In this document: in pieces, positions 55,900-64,000 of the stretch
How positions within the stretch are numbered: position 1 is the first letter of the stretch
How the letters are laid out: each line of letters begins with the position of its first letter
Origin: Valencia hispanica
Lineage: Eukaryota > Chordata > Actinopteri > Cyprinodontiformes > Valenciidae
Assembly (NCBI GenBank): GCA_963556495.2
Contig: OY747702.1
Location: 11,171,193-11,235,192 of the forward strand
Direction of reading: 5' to 3'
DNA length: 64,000 bases
Position numbers and translations under genes: made by a program
Notes under the pieces: model-generated
The model's input: only the letters and a program-made list of their open reading frames with translations
Database searches by the model: none
What the model was told of the DNA's origin: nothing

Positions 55900-56380
55900 G
55901 ATGGAGCACTCCAGTTCTGGACTTGTACTGACTCAAGTCCTGACTCAGGGAACTGTGACTTGACTCAAGCAGCACGGTGATGAATTGCAATTGGACTCAG
56001 ACTTTGCAAAGTTAGGAGTGGGACTCCAACATGAGAAATTGTTATTGTTGGAATTAGCATGTACCCAATGCTAATGTTGGCTTGTTATATTAGGTCAGCT
56101 TACTGGACAAATTTAATAAATTCCCAAAGCCTTTGTAAGTGCATGGGTGACATGTCAAATATTTATTATGTTTACATTTATTTTAAGCATTATTTATTCT
56201 TTTGCACATTCTACTGTGTTAGCCTGGTGATAGCATGGGGCCACTGAGTACAATAAAAAAAAATAAAGTAAACCATGGCTGCCAGTATTCTAGTCTTAAA
56301 GTCTGCACCCTGCTCTCTTACTTTGACTTGGACTGGAAGATTCTCTTTGGGACTTGGACTCGTACTTGGCCTTGCAACAC
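55900..56380. repeat. Probable MITE, boundaries uncertain
   Basis: The left arm has TTCTGGACTTGTACTGACTC and AAGTCCTGACTCAGG; the right arm has CTTTGACTTGGACTGGAAGA and GGGACTTGGACTCGTACTTG. These GACTTGGACT motifs at both sides suggest one eroded element. Confidence 0.4.
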
Positions 56381-56500
56381 TGCACCACACCCACACTTGC
56401 ATACACGCACACACATAACCCCCTACCTCTAAACCTAACTAGTAGAGCTCAGTAGCTTGTTAAACATTGTGCAGATCTGGCAAAATCCCCAGAAAGCTAC

Positions 56501-57035
56501 AATTCAATTCAGTTCATTTGTATAGTGCCGATTCACAACAGATGTCATCTCAAGGCACTTTACAAGAAGTCATTTCAATACAATCATACATACATTCCAA
56601 TCAGTTTAAAAGTTTTCTATTTAAGGAATCGAGTCATTGACTTGTAGTTTTTTTCCGTTGACGTAGACTCCAACCACAGCAATGGCTCATACTGAGCAAG
56701 CATGTAGCGACAGTGGAGAGGAAAAACTCCCTTTTAAAAGGAAGAAACCTCCAACAGAACCAGGCTCAGTACAAGCGGGCATCTGCCACGACCGTCCGCG
56801 GGTTAAAGAAGACAGAGCATAGTGACAAAAAGAATTGATGTAAGAGTACTTTCTACATTAACAAAGTAAAAAGTTGACAATAGGACATGGAGGAAGAATA
56901 GTTACTGGGAGCGTCATCCCAGTCGATGCTCTCTATCCAACAAGGCATTGCAGTTGAGCAGGATACCAGACCAGGTGTAGCTTCTATGGAGAGAAAGACA
57001 CAGAGAAAAAACAAAGTTAACAGTTGAAATGACAG
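56501..57035 (+). repeat. Dispersed repeat family A, copy 3 (longest)
   Basis: AATTCAATTCAGTTCATTTG, TCTCAAGGCACTTTACAAGA, TGAGCAAGCATGTAGCGACA, GGAAGAAACCTCCAACAGAA, then CCAGACCAGGTGTAGCTTCT and a purine-rich end. It abuts the L2-like LINE at 57060. Confidence 0.82.
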
Positions 57036-57059
57036 CAAATAATACAGCTGGAGAGTTTG

Positions 57060-58045
57060 TGTTAGGCTCTACAAATATCCTCACAATAACAGTTCCGCTG
57101 ATAACACCCAGCTCTACATCTCCAGTAAACCAAATTTCACTCTCCCACCCTCCTCCCTCACCCATGCCTCTCAGAAATCAAATTTTGGTTCAACTTAAAC
57201 CTTCTTACACTTAACGGCAATAAAACTGAACTTCTTCTTGTTGGCACCAAAGCCACCATTTTCAAAACTGACAGCTTCTCCTTAACCATTGACAGCACCA
57301 CAGTTTCCCCTTCCCCTCAGGTAAAGAGTCTGTGTGTCGTGCGTGACAGCTCGTTTTCTTTCAATCTCATGTCAATAACATAACTCGGTCTGTCTACTTT
57401 CATCTTCGATCCATTAATCGCCTCCGCCCCTCTCTTACCCCTCATGCTGCCGCCACTCTTGTCCACAGTCTCTTCACTTCCCATCTCGATTACTGCAGCT
57501 CACTTCTTTTTGGTGTCCTCCATAAACTTCAACTGGTCCAGAACTCAGCAGCCTGCATTATCACCAGGACCCCTCCTTTCACATCACCCCTGTCCTCCAG
57601 CAGCTCCCCTGGCTTCCGGTTACATGTAGATCCACTTTCAAGATCCTCCTCCTTTCTTTTAAAGCCATCCACAATCTCTGTCCCCCATATCTTTCAGATC
57701 TCATTCATATTGCCATCCCCTCCCGCTCTCTCAGGTCCTCTTCTTCCCTTCACCTCACTGTTCCCTCCGCCCGCCTCAGCACCATGGGGAGCAGAGCTTT
57801 CAGTCGTTCTGCTCCTCGTCTCTGGAACTCACTCCCCTAGACATCAAAAACATTGACAGCTTCAACCTTTTCAAATACAGTCTCAAGACTCATCTGTTTA
57901 TAACTGCCTATAATTTATGATTTTGTTTTCCCTGTTGTTTTTAATTGATCTTATCTATTCTACTGTATTTTACTGTTTTTATCTTGTGAAGCGACCTTGG
58001 GTGTCCTGAAAGGCGCTATTAAATAAAATGCATTATTATTATAAC
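57060..58045 (+). mobile_element. L2-clade LINE, 5'-truncated, 3' half
   Basis: Starts within the RT at the catalytic box (GCTGATAACACCCAGCTCTA, reading ADNTQLY) and continues through coding-like sequence to a tail ending GGCGCTATTAAATAAAATGC with (ATT)n. Truncation at or just before the YADD box is typical of fish L2 copies. Confidence 0.83.
57070..57920 (+). pseudogene. L2-like RT C-terminal region, broken
   Basis: Recognisable pieces in changing frames: ADNTQLYIS at about 57088-57120 (normally ADDTQLYIS, so the second Asp is Asn), [20 protein letters not shown] (about 57455-57515), [15 protein letters not shown], and a final SQDSSVYN corresponding to the usual KTHLF-type ending. Stops and frameshifts are frequent. 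Confidence 0.8.
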
Positions 58046-59568
58046 GGTGGCATGTCAAAGGTTGGACTGTACAACTATATACATACATGCGCGCACACAT
58101 GCACGTGCGTACACACACTTTTTGTCTGTTGGGTTCTCTGAGCTGTGTGCAGTCTGTGTGTGTGTGTAACACTAGCTAATAGGTGCAGAGTATCTTAACT
58201 TTAACATGAATTAACTTGAGTTTACCTTCTGTGAGTTCAATAAGGATTTTACCTTACTTATAATGAAATCCCTTTCTTTTCCAGAGATACATAAATAACA
58301 AAAAAAGGTTTTAGGAATGTTTTGTTGATATTAATATTTAACAGAGTACCCTTTTTTCCCCCACAAAACAGTTTTCAGCTTTTTTATTTGTATCATTTTT
58401 CCTAGCATGGTCAGGAATGAGACACACAAGCATTGAGTGTTGCCAGATTTACTGACGACTCGCTCAGTCAGGTGGTTCTAAGAATGTACACAGGGAAGGA
58501 TTTTCTCCACATTGATTTCTTCCTTGTAATCTAAAATTTATTACAGGGTTGATCTGCAGTCCAAATATTGACTCGTTTGCTGCAACAACCTTCTAAAATT
58601 TCTGCAGGGACAGCTTTCAGTCCAATTACAAGTACAAGACGGGCAAAGAGGTGGTAATGTTATCCATGTTCTGGTTTAAAAGTTTTTTTAATTCAGATAA
58701 TTATTGTGCATTATTTATTATTAGAATAGTTTCTCCTTTGTTCAAGAGACCTTTTTCATATTTAAAGGGGTTAACAGGAGTGACAGGAGTGATGGAAGAG
58801 ATGGTATGTTTTTGGGTTTATTATTCATCCATAATACCCTGTAGGATATGGTTTTAAATGCCAATCCTGTTGTAGTGGTGTCAGTGGGAAATGTCATGAA
58901 ATGTGAGTTTGATATGAGATTCAGCAATGCAGCCATTATTAACATTAGTCGTCATTCATCTCTTGGAGAAATATAGACAGTAAAGTAAAAAAGAAATATA
59001 TAGCCTATATATAATAAACACACAAACATGTATCAAAGTTCAAGTAAAAAAGGAAAATGCCAAGATGGCAAATAAAATAATCCTGGTTAAATACTGGCTT
59101 TCATTGGTATTGAACATTAACATTGTCCATTTGTTATTTTGGCCATTAGACTGCAATGTTTAAGTTAATAAATATGTTCATTCATGATAATTCGTTTGTA
59201 TGGCCTGGACTACCATGTTCACATTTTGATAGTTATGTTAAAAAATTGGTTGACTATCACTGAAATTAATTTCCTATTCTGACATAAGACTTTGGAATAT
59301 TCTAGATAATGACCAATCCCCACTGTGTTCATCATCTCCACTACTTTTCTTAAAATCCCTGCAGAGTACAGGCAATAAAACAGCCCCTGGTAGGTAAAAG
59401 GTTTGTAAGACTATTAATCAGTGTCAAAGGTTTTTGCACACACTTCTAAAGTAAAGGTAAGATCATTAAATATTCCTCATGAGCCCATAACATAATTCAG
59501 TTTAACACAACAATGGGACACAGTTTGGTTCCAATAGCCAAGTGCTTAAGAAAGGAAAAAATGACGTA
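58046..59568. other. No gene seen; short CA/GT runs
   Basis: Alternating CA/CG-rich tract at 58085-58120 and (GT)n at 58155-58168. The remainder is A/T-rich without coding pattern. Confidence 0.5.
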
Positions 59569-60105
59569 CGGTGCCTTTACAAAATTATGCAAGTGGGGCA
59601 TAATTGTAAAGTGAAACCAAAGTTCGAAATGATTTACAGTTATTTTTCGCTAAACCTCTATAGGAAATGTCACAAACAGCTTTACACATCACATGACGGA
59701 AATCTCAGCTCCACCTGTCAGAATGGATGGAGAACATCTGTGGACATTGATTTTCAAGTCTTGCTACAGATGAACTGGATTTAGGTCAGGAGTATGACTG
59801 GGACATTCTAACACACACCGTTGATTGTTCCGTACCTCTGGCTTTATGTATTTGTGTCCTCAGCCCCAGTTTTAGGTCTGTTTAGCTATTTAGCTCTATC
59901 AAACTTCCCATCAACTTCAACCAGCTTCTGCTGAAGACGAAGAAAAAAAAAAACATCACCAGAGCTTAATTCTGCCACCATCATGTTTCACATAGGGGAT
60001 GGTGCACTCTGGGTGACGTGCAGTGTTAGTATTAGGGTGTACACTGTCTTGCACATAGCTCAAAAAGTTAATCTTATTTTATCTCTTTCTTCTTTCATTC
60101 CAGTG
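59569..60105 (-). mobile_element. Tc1-like transposon relic, partial
   Basis: The left end CGGTGCCTTTACAAAATTAT at 59569 follows a TA (59567-59568) and resembles the CAGTGCCTTGCAAAAGTATT terminus of a common vertebrate Tc1 family. On the minus strand, 59770-59830 reads like the catalytic segment VLEWPSQSPDLNPIENLW with substitutions and a stop (DNA TGTTAGAATGTCCCAGTCAT, then CCTGACCTAAATCCAG). The 5' part of the transposase and the other terminus are missing. Confidence 0.72.
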
Positions 60106-60496
60106 GAATCAATACATTTTCATGCACACATATTCAGTAATACAATTGTGACTGTCTTGAAACAGACAGTTTCTGTATTTGTAGAGTCCAAGTTTCTAAA
60201 TAGAGAAACAAATGATAATACTTTGATCTGTAGGTGCCAAACTTAACAGATATTAAGTCCTAATGGAGCCGATTTATCTATGCAAAGTGTCATAGTTCTC
60301 AGTTTTGGTGTTTGAAGTTATTTTACTTATCCGCTTTAATTTTTATTTTAATGTATTCTTTGGTATCTTACGGCACTTCCTTGTTTTCATTTTCCCTTCA
60401 TGCTTTTAGATGTTTTCACCTTTTGTTTGTGTTCTCATTTGTTTCCTTAGTTTATTTCTCTTTAGATATTCCCTAATTTATTTCTTCCTTCTGTTC
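60106..60496 (+). repeat. T-rich sequence, likely left arm of dispersed repeat family C
   Basis: From about 60340 the DNA is T/C-rich (TTCCCTTCATGCTTTTAGAT, GTTCTCATTTGTTTCCTTAG), like the arm at 10950-11050. The rest of family C resumes at 61950, so the LINE at 60497 seems to be nested in it. Confidence 0.45.
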
Positions 60497-61925
60497 TCCA
60501 GTGTTTCCTGAACTGGAACAAGGCTGCAGGTCCAGATGGTGTCAGCCCCAGAGTCCTGAAGGCCTGTGCAGACCAGCTCTGTGGGATTCTGCAGCACCTC
60601 TTCAACCTTAGCCTGACCCAGGAGAAGGTTCCAGTGTTGTAGAAGACATCCTGCCTTGTTCCAGTACCCAAAAGAACTCACCCATCAGTCATCAATGACT
60701 ATAGACCCGTTGCCCTGACATCCCACATCATGAAGGTCTTGGAGAGACTCGTGTTGGCCCCCCTGAGTAAGCAAACAAGAACGTATCAGGACCCACTGCA
60801 GTTTGCTTATCGCTGTGGAGTTGGAGTTGAAGATGCCATCATCCACCTACTTCAACCAACCCACTGTCATCTGGACAAAGCAGGCAGCACTGTGAGGATC
60901 ATGTTCTTTGATTTCTCCAGTGCATTTAACACAATTCAGCCTGATTTGCTTTGTCAGAAACTCCTGAAGACACAGGTGGAGCCCTCAACAATTGCCTGGA
61001 TCAGTGACTACCTGACAAACAGACCACAATTTGTGAGACTGAAGAATTGTGTGTCAAACCACTTGGTCAGCAGCACAGGAGCACCACAGGGGACTGTACT
61101 CTCACCATTCCTTTTCACCCTGTACACCTCAGACTTCCACTACAAAACAGACTCCTGTCATCTGCAGAAATACTCAGACGACTCTGCAATTGTAGGGTGT
61201 ATCAGAGATGGACAAGAAGCTGAATACATAGAGCTGGTGGACCGCTTTGTGACATGGTGTGGAAACAATCGTCTCACTTTGAATGTGAACAAAACAAAGG
61301 AGATGATTGTAGTTTTCAGAAGAAACAGGGATAAGTCAAACACTGTTTCCATCATGGGAGAAGAAGTGGAGGTGGTTGAGGAGTATAAATACCTTGGAGT
61401 TCACTTTGACAACAGACTGGACTGGAGACTGAACAGTGAAACCGTCTACAAGAAGGGACAGAGCAGACTGGACTTCTGGAGGAAGCTTAGGTCCTTCAAG
61501 GTTTGCAGCAAGATGCTGGAGATCTTCTACAAGTCTGTTGTGGAGAGTGTAATCTCTTCAGCCATAATCTGTTGGGGTAGCAGCATCAGAGCCAGGGATT
61601 TAAAAAGGCTAAACAACCTGATAAAGAAGGCTGGTTCTGTTCTTGGGACAACTGTGGAAAATCTGGAGATGATAATGCAAATAAGGATTCTTCATAAAAT
61701 CAAAAAAATTATGGACAACCCTGAGCATCCTCTTTATGAGACAGTCATACAACAACAGAGCGTCTTCAGTCGGAGGCTTCTTCAGTTTCGCTGCAATACA
61801 GACCGCTACAGGAAATCCTTCCTGCCCACAGCCATCATTATCTACAACAACTCCTTAAAGAATTAATTATATGAGCTATACCAACACTTAATTTCCCTCT
61901 GGGATCAATAAAGTATTTTTGAATT
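60497..61925 (+). mobile_element. Rex1/L2-group LINE, 5'-truncated, copy 2
   Basis: Longer relative of 19509-20400. It starts near CTGTTCTCCAGTGTTTCCTG and ends GGGATCAATAAAGTATTTTT with (GAATT)-type repeats to about 61948. The two copies align closely over their shared 0.9 kb. Confidence 0.9.
60506..61866 (+). pseudogene. LINE reverse transcriptase, one in-frame stop
   Basis: One frame runs from about 60506 to 61866, interrupted only by TAG at 60640-60642 (probably a former TGG). Upstream of it: NWNKAAGPDGVSPRVLKACA. Downstream: NDYRPVALTSHIMKVLERLV, then the first catalytic Asp in MFFDFSSAFNTI, SSTGAPQGTVLSPFLFTLYT, the second catalytic box KYSDDSAIVGC, NVNKTKEMIVVFRR and YKYLGVHFDNRLDW. 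The 378 codons after the Met at 60730 are fully open, with both catalytic motifs present. The endonuclease is lost by truncation, so it cannot move itself. Confidence 0.9.
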
Positions 61926-61949
61926 AAATTGAATTGAATTTGAATTAAA

Positions 61950-62310
61950 ATTCCTCCCTAGAAATATTATCTTTAGTTTGTAGTTTCTTAAGAGTTTTCT
62001 GTCTCCCTTGTCATTTCTTCCCTTTCCTGTTGTCTCCTTGCCACTCTGCTCTTGACCCAGTTTCACTCATTGCCCTCACCTGCATCTGCTTTCACTTATT
62101 GGTCAGTGGTCTTCTCTGTCACTTCCTCATTCCCTCCTCAGTATATGTTCAGCTCTCATTCAGTCACTACTGGCTGGTTCGTCGTCATTCTTCCCTCCTC
62201 GATCCTCCCTGTCTGTTTCCTGGTTTCTCTTGGATTTTTGTAAGTTTTTGAATTTTTCTTGTTAATTAAATTCTATTTTCTTTATTTTGCTGCCTTTGTG
62301 TCGTGTTTTC
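61950..62310 (+). repeat. Pyrimidine-rich dispersed repeat family C, copy
   Basis: T/C-rich with CCCTCACCTGCATCTGCTTT, CTCCTCAGTATATGTTCAGC and TTGTTAATTAAATTCTATTT, the same order as at 10780-11300. Confidence 0.55.
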
Positions 62311-63326
62311 TTAAGGAGTGAGGACCCAAAGCCCCTATTCCAGATAATGCTTTATTTTAAAAAAAGGATTGTCCTTTGGACTCTTCATCAACAAATGAAG
62401 TCAAGACTTTAAGCTGGAAACCAGTTGTTACAAACTAAAAGCTATGTCTATTTTTGTCTAACGTGATGTTTTTGGGAAGTCTTACCATAAAGGATATCAA
62501 TCAGCATTGGTCAGTGTGATTAGTCCCAAACTGGAGGTCTGCAACCCTGAAATAACTTGTCACACAAAAAGTCATGTTTCAATAGCCATCAGTTTGACTT
62601 TAAAACATTTCTGATAACACAGGTGCCAATACTCTTTAGCTTTTGTGGGCTTACTCAAAAAATAACCTGCAACTCACCCCAGAAAGTGTTTGGGGTTAGT
62701 CATGTTTACTCTCATACTTCTGGAAGGAAGAGTGGTTTATGGCTTTTTTTTTTTTTAAGACATTACCAGGCTCATCACGATGCTTGGCCTAGATTTAGTC
62801 TTAAGTCTACTGATAGTACGTCTACAAACATGGGTTGGAGTCAGTTTTCAACACCTAAACTATTGTCTTAGTTTACAGATGAGTTGTCGGTTTTCAGATT
62901 ATAACGTCACGGATACTAGCACCCGTCGATACAAACAGAAGTAGTAGTAGCTTGGGGTAAATAACAGTCGTGTTTCCTCACTGACACAATTCTTACCCAA
63001 CTAGAAGTTTACTGTTTTATGTAGAGAGGTCCAAAAATATACCTATTTGTACTGGAAATATCTGGTGCAGCCCTGTCAGTTTATGAACATGTATCGAACG
63101 AATATGGCATTGTTTTATACCTGAACACATGCAGAATGTGTGGAATGCAATGTCCTGTAAGGCAAAATTAAAAAGTAACACCAAAACACAGATGACTCTC
63201 GGGTATCCTTAAACTCTGCTTAACAGGAACATGAAGGTTTCTCATGCAGGAAAGGTGGACTTAAACCAAGCTTCACTTCGGTGCAATAAACAATAGCTCC
63301 CCAAAAAAAAGAATGTAAACCATAGA
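62311..63326. other. No gene seen
   Basis: Mixed sequence with a poly-T run at 62744-62756. The plus frame 62557-62871 (104 codons) has no motif. Confidence 0.45.
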
Positions 63327-64000
63327 CTGTATATAGCTGGACGAAGCCTCTGTGACGTCACCCATTGGTTTCTGAAGAACAAAAATGAAGCCAAATGGGC
63401 TGTTCCCACCGCCGCCATCTTGTCTGCGACAAGTGTCTCGTCACTCCCAGAAAATACAAAAATGGGCAAAGAGGTGGAGCTGAGAGTGGCGCTGTGAGGG
63501 CGGGGGCGGATGATTGACACTCTGAGCAGATGTAGCCAGGAGCTAGTCCTGGAGCTAACTGAAGCTAGTCCTGGAGCTAACTGAAGCTAGTCCTGGAGCT
63601 AACTGAAGCTAGTCCTGGAGCTAACTGAGGCTAACAGAGGTTAGCGGGCGCCTTTAGCCTGAAAGCCGCGGTAGAGCAACTCTGCTACCCTCTTCCATCC
63701 AGGCTGTAAATACAATATTAAATCGGTAAGTTAATATTTAAATTGAAATTATTTATTTAAATGAAATGATCATTAACTTAATGCAAGTTTTAAATATTTT
63801 TAACTTCGACTAAATAGATCTCATACACTATTAATCACTATGCATGAGATACATGATCAAGCTAAGTTAGTTAGGATAGTTCACATATTTATATTGTTTG
63901 TATTTACACTAATTGTTAGTGATTGTACTACCATGTAGGATCTCCCAGTTAAAAAACTGTTACCACAGCTATTGTAGATTTAACAGCTAATATGAATAAT
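63327..64000 (+). repeat. Dispersed repeat family B, copy 2, cut by window end
   Basis: Matches 15885 onward: TGTGACGTCACCC, TTGGTTTCTGAAG, GCCGCCATCTTG, AAAATGGGCAAAGAGGTGGA, GGCGGATGATTGACA. It keeps TGACGTCA (63353-63360) and CCGCCATCTT (63412-63421). Unlike copy 1 it has a four-unit tandem expansion at 63541-63628. Confidence 0.72.
63541..63628 (+). repeat. Tandem repeat, 22 bp x 4
   Basis: Four perfect consecutive units of 22 bases, each starting AGCTAGTCCTGGAGCTAACT and ending GA. Copy 1 of the host repeat has a single unit-like region (GAGCTAACTGAGCTAAC near 16053). Confidence 0.93.

Overview
This window looks like teleost fish nuclear DNA, probably a percomorph, made up almost entirely of transposable elements (TEs). 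The evidence is the mix of element families: an L1-clade LINE, Rex1/L2-like LINEs, a DIRS tyrosine-recombinase retrotransposon, several Tc1 relics, PIF/Harbinger and hAT-type MITEs, tRNA-derived SINEs, and short vertebrate-style microsatellites. I found no intact host gene and no genuine RNA gene. Almost every long open frame is a decayed TE protein or a base-composition artefact in GC-rich DNA. Species cannot be read from the sequence.

Layout. 1-4345: minus-strand L1-clade element, running off the window start, with broken ORF1 and ORF2 and a 5' leader carrying TCTCGCGAGA and YY1-like motifs. 5400-8340: simple repeats and dispersed repeats. 8341-8899: 0.56 kb deletion derivative of a DIRS element. 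9162-10654: Tc1-like element with its TA duplication. 10780-21880: dispersed repeats, a second Tc1 relic, a SINE and a 5'-truncated Rex1-like LINE. 22706-24764: non-autonomous element with matching inverted ends next to TTAA, containing a decayed minus-strand exon with a GTAAGT donor. 24885-26016: Harbinger remains (Myb/SANT-like gene on plus, transposase C-terminus on minus). 26941-27674: element with TIRs. 31873-35257: DIRS element (gag, RT-RNase H, tyrosine recombinase) on the minus strand with inverted ends. 39553-43826 and 49710-53580: two 5'-truncated L1 insertions of the same family as the left-edge copy, each with target-site duplications, a poly(A) tail and a very long G-rich 3' region. 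43950-49080: MITE, SINEs and LINE tails. 53970-58045: hAT-like MITEs (two adjacent ones share an 8-bp duplication), dispersed repeats and an L2-like LINE. 59569-60105: minus-strand Tc1 relic. 60497-61925: second, longer Rex1-like LINE. 63327-end: second copy of a dispersed repeat also present at 15885-16870.

The elements do not form a pathway. They are a layered record of insertions. The youngest look like the two L1 insertions (16-bp duplications, one perfect and one with a single mismatch) and a SINE with a perfect 14-bp duplication. The old Tc1, Harbinger and BED-finger pieces are heavily decayed. The most unusual features are the roughly 3.3 kb G-rich L1 3' regions, the DIRS master/derivative pair with shared inverted termini, the TTAA-flanked element that carries an exon, and the promoter-type motifs in the L1 leader.
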